Part shown: positions 1 through 12,418 of the stretch, one piece after another
How the letters are laid out: each line of letters begins with the position of its first letter
Numbering within the stretch: position 1 is the stretch's first letter
NCBI GenBank assembly: GCA_032622095.1
Contig: CP136064.1
Location: 189,585,794-189,649,793 of the forward strand
Direction: 5' to 3'
Length of the DNA: 64,000 nucleotides
Source of the DNA: Siphonodentalium dalli
Taxonomy: Eukaryota > Mollusca > Scaphopoda > Gadilida > Siphonodentaliidae
Program-made: the position numbers and the translations under genes
The notes under the pieces: model-generated
Databases searched by the model: none
Told to the model about the DNA's origin: nothing
The model's input: only the letters and a program-made list of their open reading frames with translations

Positions 1-947
1 TTAATGAGGGCATTAGCGAACCCAAGTATATATTACACAAAGATTCTTTTATACTGTACGCTTCGGGTGCAGACATTTATTACATATGTTGAGTAAGTTT
101 GACACTTAATATTTAAGAGTACATCGCTTATAGCCCAAAGATTCGTGACAATGAGGATACAACTATATCAAACGATACCATCACCATAAAACAACAATAA
201 GCCGAGTCTCAATAAATAACAGGCTATTTTTGCATTTCCTCAGACCAGAAATATTATTCAACAACATTGTGCTTTCTAATATCAGTTTTCTTCGAATTCG
301 AAATGGATAAATGTTTCATCAAAATGAAACATCTTAGTTACAAAATTTCATACAAGCATTAGTTAGAAAATAGTCAGTGGCTGGCACAAAAAGGATATGC
401 TTGTTAAAAAATCAGAGCATTCTGGCCTGATCTTGACTCTGTTTAATTATACACATGCTATATACAAGTTGAAATTTTTTTTTAAACTTGACTTAATAAA
501 AGTTTAATTATAGCAATCGTATCACTCTGAACCACCCTGCTATTCTATACACCTTGTCAACATTCACAATAAATTAATAACAGTAAGCCAGAATATATAA
601 TCCTAGTTACCATACATTCTTCAGTAAAATGAACAATGTATCTCCCCTGCATGAGAATTCCCCCAATTTATATGGAAATCCCCGAAGGACGGTAGGAATG
701 TTAATTCATTTTATGTTTGTGATCAAGCAGCGATTTAACATTAATTATATTTAAAAATTGCATCCTGTGCTCTTCCAAATACCTCCCAAACTGTCATGCT
801 GATGTTCACTTACAACCCACTGCAATAGGAGTCACTTATACACTAATAAGAGCCGAAAGGCAGAATATTAAGCTAAAAAATTCATGAGTACGCAAAATAT
901 GATCATCGAGAAAACTGCAAATAAAATATAAAACACACACGCAAAAA
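1..947. other. no recognised feature
   Basis: AT-rich sequence, probably a TTI2-like intron because the gene continues leftwards. No exon with splice sites was recognised. Confidence 0.5.
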
Positions 948-949
948 TA

Positions 950-1158
950 ACCGATTGCCATAAATAATCGACTCCTTTACCATAGCAGAATTATGGGTGA
1001 TTTTTCAGGATTTAGTCGGAAATATGGCTTTCTGCCATTCAACGGAAAGCTCTGTGAGCTTTCCGATGAATGGCAACAAGCCATATTTCCGACTAAATCC
1101 TGAAAAATTATCCATAATTCTGCTGTGGTTAAGGAATCGATTATATAGGGCATTACTG
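950..1158. mobile_element. foldback (hairpin) MITE, copy 1
   Basis: Two ~100-bp arms form an almost complete palindrome around a short centre near 1054. Arm words include GCAGAATTATGG, TTTCAGGATTTAGTCGGAAA and GCCATTCA. The right end is GGGCATTACTG followed by TA. Copies at 44850, 47974 and 57440 show the consensus CAGTAATGCCC ends with flanking TA, as in Tc1/mariner-type non-autonomous elements. Confidence 0.85.
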
Positions 1159-1674
1159 TAGGTACAGCTAGTAGTGCATATCAACATAAATGAGCACTGA
1201 TTTGCCTGTTGTCTTATTTGAAAACACAAAGCAGTGAAACATTGTACCTTTGTTTGAGAAAAGACGCTGTTCTAGCGACAAATCATCATTGTTTTGATAT
1301 GTGTAAGCATGTGAGACTTTTCATAGATTGTTATTCACATACTGCTGACTACCTGTAAAGAATGTAATGGTTTTATAGATATCTGATGATAAACGGAGAA
1401 GTGATTGCTGCTTATAGTCTTGACCCTTTTTGAATTAAATTTGTTTTGGCCATTTTCAAAAACCGACAGGTGAACCCTGGTGAGAGGCTGGTAGTCAGAT
1501 GGGGTTTGTAAATCCAATCGGAGGAATTAATGCATGAGGGAAAACTCTATTCTTGAATTATCCAAATAAAAACTTTTGAAACGGGAACCATAAATAGGGT
1601 CATAAGAGATGAGAAATCTGACAATGTTTCAATATTTGCCTCAATGAATGAATATCGAATGAGAAATATCTCAC

Positions 1675-1824
1675 CTCCTTATCTGCTGCGATTAAAGCAG
1701 CAAGAATCTGGGGCATGTGTGATGTTGATATGTCCCGTGATAACTCCGGGAAGCTCGTCACATGTGTCAGTATGCTCTCTATGGCTCGACAGGTTAACGA
1801 ATAAACAGCTGGTGGTGCATGTCC
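1675..1824 (-). CDS. TTI2: TTI2-like exon (most downstream seen)
   Basis: This 150-nt, 50-codon exon (phase 0 at both ends) runs from acceptor ttgaattgcag to donor GTGAGA. It encodes GHAPPAVYSLTCRAIESILT and later SHMPQILAALIAADKE, two amphipathic helices. It would follow directly after the ...LLNLLQ exon, where TTI2 has a similar P-containing turn and helix. No further exon could be recognised in 1-1600. Confidence 0.65.
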
Positions 1825-4800
1825 CTGCAATTCAAGGTAAATCTGTATATATATAAAAGAGTAGGATCTGTCTGTCCGTCTGTTTGTTTGAATTTTTATC
1901 CTAGACCCCTAGACCAATTTTGGTGCGGTGACTTGTGGTACCCTGGCGGAGGTTAAAACAGCATTAGTTTTCCAAAATTTTAATTTAAATAAATTATTAA
2001 ACAAGAGCATTGCTAGGGCATGGTAAAATATGGCCTTTAGCCATTTTGAATTGTACTACCACCAAATAAAATAATAATATGAGCTCACAAGAATATCTGA
2101 TATACCCATACTTTCAATGCCAAAATGTGGTCAAATTCTAAGTCGAAAAATGGCTGTAACTCATGTGAAAATAATTGGACAAATCCATATTCGAACATGT
2201 CCGGTAGTTTTATAGAGTTATCGGTCAGAAACCAAAATGTTATGAAATCTGTCAAATTCTAAGTCAAAAAAGGGCCAAAACTCATTTAAAAATAATTGGC
2301 CGGAAACCATACTCGTACTTGACCTGTATCTTTAGCTGGGAAATACATATACCAACATTGGTTCAGATAAAATAATCCAAACTGGAGTTATCGGTCGGAA
2401 ACCAAAAAAGTCAAAAGTCAAAAGTCGACAAAAGTGCTGTAACTAATGTAAAAATAATTGTACTGAACCCATATTCGAACTTGGCCTGTATTTTTAGCTG
2501 GGAAATACACACCAAATTTGGATCAGATAAAATAATCCAAACTTATCTATCGGAAACCAAAAATGTTAATGGAAGCACAGGACAGACAGATGGCTAGATA
2601 GATTACAAAATACGCCCTTTTTTTCAAAAGGGTGTATAAAAAAACATACAAATTAAAATAAGATCACTATGGGCATATTTCATAATCAAATAAAAGGTCA
2701 CAGACCCCACGTCCCCTGAATCGAGGTGGCTTTTTAGGATGTTGGCTTTTTTTAAGTATAAAGAATTCAAATTATGGCAAAATTTGACTCAAACTAGACG
2801 ATGACCTGCATGTTCTCAAAGGTGAGCTACTAACCAAGTATCAAGAGATTCTTTTGAAAAATGCTCAAATTATCATTGAGACAACACAAATGTTATTACT
2901 AAATGGAATAAAATAGAACTTTGACTGCATCTTCTCAAATGAGAACACATGCCAAATATCAAGAAATTCTGTTGAATATTGCTGAAGTTACTATGTGGAA
3001 AACAGAGTTTTCTAAGTCAAAACAGGGGCATAATTCTGTCAAAAATCATTGGACCATGACCAAAATCATACTTGGCCTGCATCTTCTCACATGTGAACCG
3101 CGTACCAAATATCAAGAAATTCTGTTCAATATTGATTAAGTTACCATGCAGACAACACGAAAACAGCGTTTTCTAAGTCGAAAAAGGGGCATAACTCCAT
3201 CAAAAATCATTGGACAGTGAAAAAAATTGAAATTGGCTTGCGCCTTCTCAAATGTGAACTACATACAAAATATCAAGAAATTCTGTTCAATATTGCTCAA
3301 ATTACCATGCAGACAACACGAAAACAGTGATTTCTAAGTCAAATAAGGGGCATAACTATACGTCAAAAATCATCGGACCGTGACCACATTCGAACTTGTT
3401 CTGCGTCTTCTCAAATGTGAGCCACGTACTAAATATCAAGAAATTCTGTTGAATATTGCTCAAGTTATCATGCAGACAAGGATGTGGATGGACGCACGCA
3501 CACACACACATGGCCGTGCCAACTATAATAGTCCTCCAGATCAGTCCAGATGAAAGTTTTCTGGGGATAATAAATTTGAATATTTAGGTTCAATATGAAC
3601 CTATTTGCAGACCAGGTGTAAACTCTATATACCGGTATGTGTTTTCACTTTTGCCCACACCATCCAACAGAACAATGGGCATGAGTGATGAGTCCACAAT
3701 GGGCTTATTCCAGAATCCAATAAGTCCAATATGAACCAATGTCAATGATTATGTCTAATAGGAATCTATTTGCACGAGGATATATTGAAGTAGCATAATA
3801 AATATTATCTATATATACAAGACAGTCAATGACTGTGGGGTCGCTCACCAGACTGCAAAGACTGATAAGACTGGGACTCTGGAGACCAAAACAGTGAGCA
3901 CTTTTCATAATCACTTTAAAAGAAGTAGATTTAAACAGGATATGTGGCTAGAGAGACTTCAAGTATGTAGCTTGGTGAAAAACCACCTTGAAATTGCCAA
4001 CTGTACACTACTGATCACCCCCCTCCCCCAGCTCAACAAGTCCCCTCCCGACCGGGATCCAGACTCCCAAGTCTTAGGTTGGAATTTCACAACCGACACC
4101 TCAAACTTTCTCAATTGTTGGAAATTTCCAATCTCACAAGTGCCTTTTTATAAAACCATTTAAACATGTTTGAAGCCCAATTATCCATGGACCCAAAACA
4201 CAATACATGTATGTCAGGTGGTTCCAAGGTAGATGTTTTAATGAATTTGGTATTTCTATGATTTTATTGGACACAAAAGTGTTAACTCCCCATAGACTGC
4301 CATTTCTTGACAGGTTGAGCTCATTTTAACAAATCTGTATCTCAGTCACTAAAGGATCTTCCTGATTCCTCCATACTATATGTAAGCTAAATTGTCCAAA
4401 ATCCCTTGAGAAGACATTTTAAGAATTACTATAGAGACATATAGTTATGTCCCTGGTCCCACCCTTTTAACCTGGTGACCCCATCTGAATAAATTTGAAT
4501 CCCAGACACCAAAGAACCCTTCATACATATCATAAATATCAGTCAAATAGACCTGATGGTCCTTGTGAAGGAAGCATATTAAGAGGGAAACTGTCCTTCG
4601 CTTGGCCCCTATTTGACCAGGTGACCCCATTAAAAAAATCTGAATTGCAGTCAAGGAAGAACATTCCATTCTATATAAGCCAACTAGTTCTTGCAAACAT
4701 ATTTTAAGAATTACTATGTAGTGAAATAGTTAAGTCTCTTGCTCTGCCCTTATTTGACTTTGTGATCCCATTTTCACAAATCTGATAAGGATAAAAATTA

Positions 4801-7800
4801 AGTTCCCCAGTTGAAGTTGGTGATATTCACCCATTGGGCACCTCATTTATGAATTTTATCTTCTGCAAATTAGGGGATATAGAAACTTCCTAGAAGGGAA
4901 ATTTAACTAACAACAATGTAAATTTGATACTATAGATACTTCCCAGAAGATGAGGCCTAAGCAGAATGAGGTCGTCAGAGGGTGAATTTGGTGATGCTAG
5001 CCTGCTGTGCCGGATAGCATCACAAAAAGCGTGTCTGTTCCTACATTGTGTATGCCTGGCCTCAAGCAACACAATGTATTATACAACAAGCCTTGAAATA
5101 GTGTGATAGTGTGTCTGTCATTTGCAGAGTGAGGTCCCCAGAGGGTGAATTTAGTGACGCTAAATTCACCCTCTGGGGACCTCATTCTGATAAAGTCCTC
5201 AACTGCTATGGAAGACCTAGAATAAAATTGAATTTCCCCAGTTGAAGTTGGTGATGTTCACCCATTGGGCCCCTCAATTATGAATTTTATCTTCTGCAAA
5301 TTAGGGGATATAGAAACTTCCTAGAAGGGAAATTTAACTAACAACAATGTAAATTTGATACTATAGATACTTCCCAGAAGATGAGGCCTAAGCAGAATGA
5401 GGTCCCCAAATGGTGAATTTGGTGATGCTAGCCTTGAATCAAGCTTTGAAGTAGTCTGTCTGTTATTTGCAGAATGAGGTACCCAGAGGGTGAATTTAGT
5501 GAGGCTATCCTGCACAGCCGCCTAGTATCACTAAATTCACCCTCTGGGGACCTCATTCTGATAAGGCCCTCAACTGCTATGGAAGACCTAGAATAAGATT
5601 GAAGAAGTTCCCCAGTTGAAATTGGTGATGTTCACCCATTGGGCACCTCAATCATGAATTTTATCTTCTGCAAATTAAGGGATACAGAAACTTCCTAGAA
5701 GGGAAATTTAACTAACAACAATGTAAATTTGATACTATAGATACTTCCCAGAAGATGAGGCCTAAGCAGAATGAGATCTTGAGACTCTAGATACTTCCCA
5801 GAAGATGAGGCCTAAGCGGAATAAGGTTCTCAGAGGGTGTATTTGGTTATGCTAGCCTGCTGTGTAGGATAGCATCACTAAATTCACCCTCTGGGAACAT
5901 CATTCTGGCTCTGCCACGCACTCTTTGAGAAAATGAAATTAATCTGATTTTAATGACCACTGAGTGATAATATAAACAACAAGGGTGCTTCATTGATAAC
6001 ACCATTAATCTCATTTAAATTATGGATGACATGAATACACTCCCTGGGGACTCTGTCTAAGGCTGCAGAATCTTTATCTCTCTATCTGCCTTGTCATGTC
6101 TATCAGTTCATAGGAGAGTTGCCTTGTAATGGGAATTTAAATAAATATACTTTATTTACCTGTGAGTTAGGATATGAGATAGGGTGGAATGCTGTTGGTT
6201 GGGGGTGGGGTTCTGGGTCATGTGGGGGGGGGGGGGTGATATATATTTTTTGTATGTTAAATTGATCAAGGAGTTCCTGAATTTTGTATTATTTTTTGGG
6301 GAATTATGGCCCTGGCTCCACCACTATTTGACCCAGTGACCCCATTTGAACAAATCTGAACCCCAGTCATTCAATGACCCCACATACCAAATATAAACTA
6401 AATCGGCTTAATGGTTATTGACAAGTCGTTATAAGAATTACCAAGGAGGAATATAGTTATGGCCCTGGTTTCGCAACTGTTTGACACAGTGACCTCATTT
6501 GAACAAATATTAATGACAGTCACCTAGGGAACATCCACCCCAAATATGATCAAAATGCAAAAATGTAATTTTTTGGTTTTTAGAGTTATGTCCCTGGCTC
6601 TGCCCCTAATTGACCCAGTGACCCAATTTGAACAAATCTGATTCCCAGTCACCCAAGGTCCCTCAGTACCAAATATAAGCTAATTCGGCCCAACATTTTT
6701 GTAGAAGAAGTCATTGTAAGAATTACTATGAGTTATGGCCCTGGTTTCTCAACTAATTGACCGGGTGACCTCATTTGAACAAATCTGAACACCAGTCACC
6801 AAAGGACCCTCCATACCAAATATTAGCTAAATCGGCACAATGGTTATGGACAAGAAGTTGTTGTAAGAATTACTGTGGAGGAATAGAATTATGGCCCTGG
6901 TTTCGCAACTATTTGACCCAGTGACCTCATTTGAACAAATCTGAATGAGAGTCACCTAGGGAACATCCACACCAAATATGAACCAATTTGGTATGATGGT
7001 TTCAGAGGAGAAGATGTTTTTAAAAAAAGTTGACGGACAGACGGACGGATGGACGGACGGACGAGGAGTGATGACTATAGCTCCACCGGAGACTTTGTCT
7101 CAGGTGAGCTAATAAAAGAGTAGATATGTCTGTAATGCGCGTGAAGCTAGTATAATATAGTTACATTATTAGGCATGGAATTCAATGTACATATAATGTA
7201 CTTGTAGATCCGTTGTTAGGACTCATTTATCTATACTGAAAAAAAATTGCAGACCACTCTAATACTACACATTATCACTACAGTTAAGTGATCTGAGTCT
7301 CCATATCATGTCGAGCTGAGATGTTGAGATCCCGGATCGAAAGTGAGTCTGATTCAAAACTGGACCATCTCAAGGAGACGTGATGTGCAGTACGAAATCA
7401 CTCAAAATTGGCAGACGACACACTGCATAATCGAGTTGTATAATGGGTGCATATCACCATATTAAATCTGAGTCTAGATCTCTCAAGCAGATGAGGCCAT
7501 GCAAAATGAGATCACCAGAGGATGAATTTCGTGACACTATCCTACTGTGTCGAGTAGAGTCATTAAATTCACCCTCTGGGGACCTCACTCTGCAAATGTC
7601 CGGCACCACATTTTCAGACCTGATTGGCAATTTAACAGCAAATCCCCCTCAAACCTTTTAAAGAGTTCTGCAGCCTCAATCTGATTGAGAAATCATATCA
7701 TGATACTGTCATGATCTGATCTGGAACACGATACTCTTATGATCTATTCTATCAGAAAAAATATTGCAAACTATACTGTTGAAAATAATAACAGTCATTT

Positions 7801-9166
7801 TATATATGTACTTACCTGTAGTAGATTAAGTAGCGTTTGCATCCATTTCTGTACATTGTATGTGAACAAATCTGTGCTACACTGTTGAATGATCCTATTC
7901 AGTAAAACCAGGCCCTTAACCCTAAAAATAACAAATAAATACTCCAAACACTATCAGCAAGATCTAGATACAAGTATATTGTTTACATTTGGCTACAGTA
8001 TTTATTGTTACATATCAGATTTATGGAGGCACTGACACAGTACAAGTGTTCATTGCTTCAATATGCTTGCTTCAGTGCGCGTGAATCATAATGAAAAAAT
8101 TATCGTTTCTTATGGGTCGATATTTTAGTAAAAAAGATCTGGGTCTGAAATTTTCAGTAATTTGAATTCATCTTGAAGTAATCATGGATAACAAACTCCA
8201 ACAGAAAAATAGCTGAGGAAATTTAGCCTATACGTTGTTGAACATAATGGTAAAGCAGAAGCACCAACTTATAAATGCTATGGCATATTGCAATTGAGAG
8301 GTCTTATTTACTTTAAATGGATATAACGGGCTTAGGTTGACTGACCTGTCTGCACTGTTGCCGATATATTGGTTGACAAGACCTATGGCATCCTGCACCA
8401 GCGATGATGACTGCAAAAATAACAAGGATTATCTATTAATTATATGTATCTCAAATCTTGAATTGTGATATACATTTACAGGTAGGGATATTTTGAGAAA
8501 ACTTCCTGGGGAGAGACACTTTACACCAGTGTTCATTTAATCAAAGCTTGGGTATATTCACTATGTGAAATGACATCTATAGGTGCCCACATTGCATGAC
8601 CCGGTGGCTGTGATTTTGATAAAATAACTTGGGGGCTATTCGACACTAGGGAGATTCGAATATCGCATCAAATATCAAATCAAATTGTTGTCTTAAGTGT
8701 ATCAAGAGTGAAGATATAGAACAATTCGGACAACACTTATATCGGTAGCTGTAACAAATCAAAAACAACATATAGATATAAAGAGACCGCCAATGAATGT
8801 ACTATCAGTCTATCAAACATATTAATGCATTTTATGTGCAATGGACCATCTACCACTAATGTGGTGATACCAGAAGCAACAAGAAATACAGTATTTCTAT
8901 AATCTGAATGCAGTTATTTTCATCTTAATTAAATACAGATTAATTTTACTGCGATGAGTGATGGATGGAGAGTAACCCTGTTTAACGTGATTCCAAACAT
9001 CGACACTTGGCAAAATTCGTCAGTCTCTGCATGGTATACTGAAGTCAGCCATTTGTATAATTTTGAACTCCTTGACCTGTGGTAGTATACGGAGCAGTGG
9101 CTGGCCATGTTTGCCAAATGATATTGCATGCAATTCCCTTGTGATATGTTGTGTGACCCATAATTC
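1675..9166 (-). CDS. TTI2: partial TTI2-like HEAT-repeat gene (internal exons)
   Basis: Four spliced exons on the minus strand (9166-9077, 8410-8346, 7921-7816 and 1824-1675) join without a frame break. The joined protein has amphipathic HEAT-like helices. It contains VKGLVLLNRIIQQCSTDLFT, which resembles the TTI2 segment GL..(F/L)..I.....DLLQYN; the window version continues YNVQKWMQTLLNLL and then GHAPPAV. TTI2 binds TELO2 and TTI1 in the TTT complex, which with Hsp90/R2TP stabilises PIKK kinases (mTOR, ATM, ATR, SMG1, TRRAP). The start lies upstream, possibly through 11831-11740; the C-terminal part lies off the left edge. Exons are well supported, but the family name rests on remembered similarity and could be another HEAT protein. 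Confidence 0.6.
1860..2640. mobile_element. tandem-core repeat with inverted GTCTGTCC / GGACAGAC ends
   Basis: It begins with CTGTCTGTCCGTCTG and ends with GGACAGACAGATGG. A hairpin follows (ATACGCCC, T-run, AAAAGGGTGTAT). Between are degenerate copies of a unit with CTGTAACTCATG..AAATAATTGG..CCCATATTCG (starts near 2154, 2276 and 2439). The layout of tandem core, microsatellite and hairpin matches bivalve pearl/Helentron-like elements. Confidence 0.65.
2740..3545. mobile_element. tandem-core repeat, ~160-bp units, GGGGCATAACTC family
   Basis: Units with GGGGCATAACTC..AAAAATCATTGGACC..CTTCTCAAATGTGA..AAATATCAAGAAATTCTGTT start near 3027, 3185 and 3347. The block ends in GGATGGACGCACGCACACACAC. 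It is distinct from but clearly similar in layout to its neighbours on both sides. Confidence 0.65.
3800..7112. mobile_element. large Helentron-like repeat with nested blocks
   Basis: The head (AAGACAGTCAATGACTGTGG, 3812) recurs at 32728. The body has ~150-bp units with GTTATGGCCCTGG..ATTTGACCCAGTGACC..TTGAACAAATCTGA at 4443, 6304, 6452, 6583, 6731 and 6887. The tail is a GACGGACGGATGG microsatellite (7031-7064). A hairpin then pairs TAGCTCCACCGGAGAC with GTCTCAGGTGAGCTA (7077-7111). A different tandem block (4795-5930) interrupts the array. No protein remains. This is a non-autonomous element of the pearl/Helentron type known in molluscs. Confidence 0.7.
4795..5930. repeat. three-unit tandem repeat (~375-435 bp) with internal hairpins
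   Basis: Units begin with AGTTCCCCAGTTGAAGTTGG near 4800, 5235 and 5606, plus a partial unit at 5785. Each contains inverted arms of GAGGTCCCCAGAGGGTGAAT (best seen at 5130-5190 and 5478-5555). The same hairpin occurs alone at 7498-7598. Confidence 0.75.
7498..7598. mobile_element. short hairpin MITE
   Basis: Inverted arms (left with CACCAGAGGATGAATTTCGT, right with TTAAATTCACCCTCTGGGGA) surround a ~25-bp loop. This is the free-standing form of the hairpin found inside the 4795-5930 units. Confidence 0.75.
7816..7921 (-). CDS. TTI2: TTI2-like exon
   Basis: This 106-nt exon has a perfect GTAAGT donor and acceptor gttatttttag. The first base completes an Arg codon begun in the previous exon. 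It then reads VKGLVLLNRIIQQCSTDLFT and YNVQKWMQTLLNLLQ, the most recognisable TTI2-like segment in the window. Confidence 0.75.
8346..8410 (-). CDS. TTI2: TTI2-like exon
   Basis: A 65-nt exon, acceptor gttatttttgcag and donor GTCAGT, reads SSSLVQDAIGLVNQYIGNSA and then DR split across the intron. It enters at phase 0 and leaves at phase 2, fitting its neighbours on both sides. Confidence 0.7.
9077..9166 (-). CDS. TTI2: probable TTI2-like exon
   Basis: Thirty codons (phase 0 at both ends), beginning ELWVTQHITRELHAISFGKH and ending QPLLRILPQ, lie between acceptor gattccag and donor GTCAAG. In TTI2 a W..Q.....L helix followed by a LP motif precedes the next helix pair, which fits. Splice signals are weaker than in the neighbouring exons, and the acceptor could be a few bases earlier. 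Confidence 0.55.
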
Positions 9167-11739
9167 CTGGAATCTGACAGTCATTATTACAGAGATTGTA
9201 AGTGAGGCCACAAAAAACATTGTGTTTCTGGCTTGCCTGGCTGGTTGGAAAAAATGGGCCTGGTTGGATTATTTAAAAAAAAACCTTGAATATACAGTAC
9301 ACACCCCTATCTAATCTACCTCTTCGTTAGAACCATTATCAACTAAACCAATTAAACCAAGGTGTAATCCTTGCATCCATTCACTAAGTTATGCAATGCA
9401 TGCTAACTGGGTATGTGTGATCACTACAAACGCCTGCTGACTAGTCATTGATCAACTATCATTCAGGCATGAACACTTGTTCTGGCTGGCGCTTGCTACC
9501 AGTATATAAAAGTAACCGTACCTCACTTATAATTTGGCTAATAGCGTTAGTAAGTAACAACACTTTATAACATGATTGACATTATATTATACTGGTACCA
9601 GGTATATGATATCAATGGAATAAACATTAGCCATATGTGGTACTATGGGTATAAAAGGCTACTTTGCAAATATTGATTCCACATTCCTTTTCCATTGGAA
9701 ATGTATATTTCAACAGGACACACTACAATGAGTTGGCCTATATTGCATTTGACGTCACCTGATCATTTGAGGAATAGTAACTTTCAATTTCAGCAGTTCA
9801 AACTATTTGACCTAAATTCTGCCTAGTGGAAACGTTAGTACGCAATATTCTTGACCTTTCCGATTGGGGCAACAGCAGGGGTGTGGGAATACGGTAATTA
9901 CCTGAAAATATTTAAAATTTGTACTCAATCTACAGCAAACACAATTGTATGACAAATAACAATATACTAGTAGCTATTTCCTTTCTTTCTGACCTCTGTA
10001 TGAAAATTAAAAGAAAAAAATCAAATCAAATCATTTCCCTGGCTGGCTGCAGTCATTTATAAATCATTTGTGACACTGTTACCGGTATCTGTATGTGTGG
10101 TTGTTGGTTAGTAGCATGAAGTCTCTTCATGCCAAAAATAATAAAAACATTCTGATGTGCAGAAACCATGAGAATGCACAGATGGAAAGGATTCAATAAA
10201 ATTTTAATTGAATTGAATCAGACAATCGATTTAGAATCGCATTGAATGGAATCAATTCGCAGAGCCCAACATGTATTCTACACTTTGTCCCAATAGGCCA
10301 CACGAAGGTTTATGTTTCGGTTCGAGTGCAATTTTTTTCTAAAATGCATGCAGGCGAGTTTTAATTTGTTCTTTATACTTGATGACTCTATCAAACACCA
10401 CCTGGCAAAGTAACTTAGTGGTAAGACATTATATGAATGGTTTCAAACCTTGAAGATAAAAACCAGTGATTTATTCATTAATTATATTAAGCTTTAATTT
10501 CAATTTGCAAATGTCTTTCAATTCTTGTTTCACATTATATAGTGGTCGTGTGAGGGTTGAACCAGGAAGAAATTGGATATAAGCTGATTTTGATGTAATT
10601 TTGACATGGAAAAAAACCACCAGGAATATATCCAAAATCTGCTCAAGGGAAAATTCAGGATCTAAGATTAAGCCCCTGCGAATATACAGGTATGTTCATT
10701 AAGTTGCATGATAAACCCTATTAAAACATAAAATGTCAGGCTTTTTTGTCCTTTTTCCTAACCCCACCAGTCCCATATACCAGGGTTTCCGTTGCTACGG
10801 CTCAGCATCTGTGGAACGGCCTCATTCCCCTCGCTGATGACCTGTTTGAGATACATGTACCTAAAGTTAATAGCAATCTATTGTAAAAAAAATCTGACTG
10901 CAACAGGAGTTCGAGGGTTAAACAGAATACTGGTGAAAAAGCGGGTCAATTGTGCACAGCATGTTACCGGTACAGTGTAATCCTTTGAAATAAAAGCGCC
11001 AAAAACTACAACACGATGTTTGTTGTGCAGTCAAATAGTGAGGTTGTATAAAGCGTAATACAGATATGAAAATATCGCAGAAACATCAAAGAATGCTGGA
11101 CTGCTGAGTACATGAATATTTGTGCACGGGATTTCTGTGGATGAAACTACTCATGCTCCGAGATCGAAGAACGGTCAATAAAGCAACAAGCGCATTAAAA
11201 ATGACGCACATGTTTACATTTCCCGCTAAACTCAAGTATATTTCATGACATGGGGGCTAAAACTCTGTTCATAGCAGTGGTCCTAACTATACCTGTAGTT
11301 ATTGGACTAATGTACCGGTAGACTATTGAACAAGCTATTGTTCCGAGTTTGAACGATTTTGCTACCATTTATAATATGCCACTATAAATATCTTTTGCAG
11401 TATGATGTCACAGTGCACAAATAGTTTTACAATTGACATAATATATCCTTTCGGTTTCATTTCCATGGAAGCTACCTTTTAGAAATTCTTAGAAATACTT
11501 AATTCAATTCTCCTTATTTGTTAATGCATGACGCTTTGTGCGTATCTCAGGTGCAAGGAAATGACTACCTTTCAGTGACATATACCAAAAACAATTCCCG
11601 ATGGTACGAACCACGGTCGCCCATTCGCGTTATTTGTTTCCCCAATATGGCTGAATATGGACTCATTTAATTTTCCCTGGCGGAAACTCTGCATATTTGA
11701 CAATTTGGATTTGCAGGTGAGTACATGTATCTCCAATAC
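9167..11739. other. probable intron or upstream region of the TTI2-like gene
   Basis: Non-coding AT-rich sequence. The only feature identified is the isolated hAT end at 10781. Confidence 0.5.
10781..10850. mobile_element. isolated hAT end
   Basis: CAGGGTTTCCGTTGCTACGG followed by GGCCTCATTCCCC matches the right end of the hAT-like element at 59479-60540 in reverse. No partner end is visible, so this is a degraded copy. Confidence 0.55.
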
Positions 11740-11831
11740 CTCTTTGCTGGTGACATGGCATTCCATTTTCAGCAGGGGGTGTTGACTTCCGAGAGAAAAT
11801 GACTGAACCACCATGTGTTTGAAATATTGGT
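11740..11831 (-). CDS. possible upstream TTI2-like exon
   Basis: Acceptor ccatatttttag and donor GAG/GTATTG bound 92 nt reading QYFKHMVVQSFSLGSQHPLL and KMECHVTSKE, phase 1 in and phase 0 out. The exit phase fits the 9166-9077 exon. The open frame also runs 5' of the acceptor, so it may be a chance open stretch. No family similarity was recognised. Confidence 0.3.
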
Positions 11832-12418
11832 CTAAAAATATGGTATATATTTCAGTTAAACTATTCCACTTAGGAATAAGTTTGTGTTCGAAATTATCGT
11901 GCCATAAATAGTTTATTTTCATCAAAATGAAAGGAAGCCGTAACTGTGTTTATCAGAATGTTCCTCACTATTTTATAGCGATGGAATATTCCAGTGAATC
12001 CAGTACTGTGTGCACATCGTACTTTAATTGTCATGTCATCGTTAGAATTGGGCGGAAATTGGAAAAGACTGGACAGTCTTTGTCATATAAAGTTACTGGT
12101 ATTTTGGATGATAAATTCAATGATATATAGGGCTGGACGATATTAACGAAAACCACGATTTTTGGAAATTAAAACCGCGGTTAACGATATAATCGCGGTT
12201 TTAAAAAAACATCAGATACTAGAAACTTTAAAACAATTTCTCACTGTTCGCTAGAATCACATCATTGTCATTAATTTTGATGTCGGGATTAACATACACA
12301 ACCACTCAACCAGTGACAACTTCATGCTCGATCGGTATTCGGAATATTCACTGGTTAAATGCCGCTATTCGGATAATTTCGTTCCGGAGACTTGACAAAT
12401 TCTGGTATATACTGGTAA

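Noticed and set aside
10550-10640. Minus-strand tRNA B-box-like word (GGTTCAACCC)
   Set aside because: The flanking sequence cannot form a cloverleaf.
10792-10980. 62-codon plus-strand frame
   Set aside because: Starts within the isolated hAT end; no gene features.
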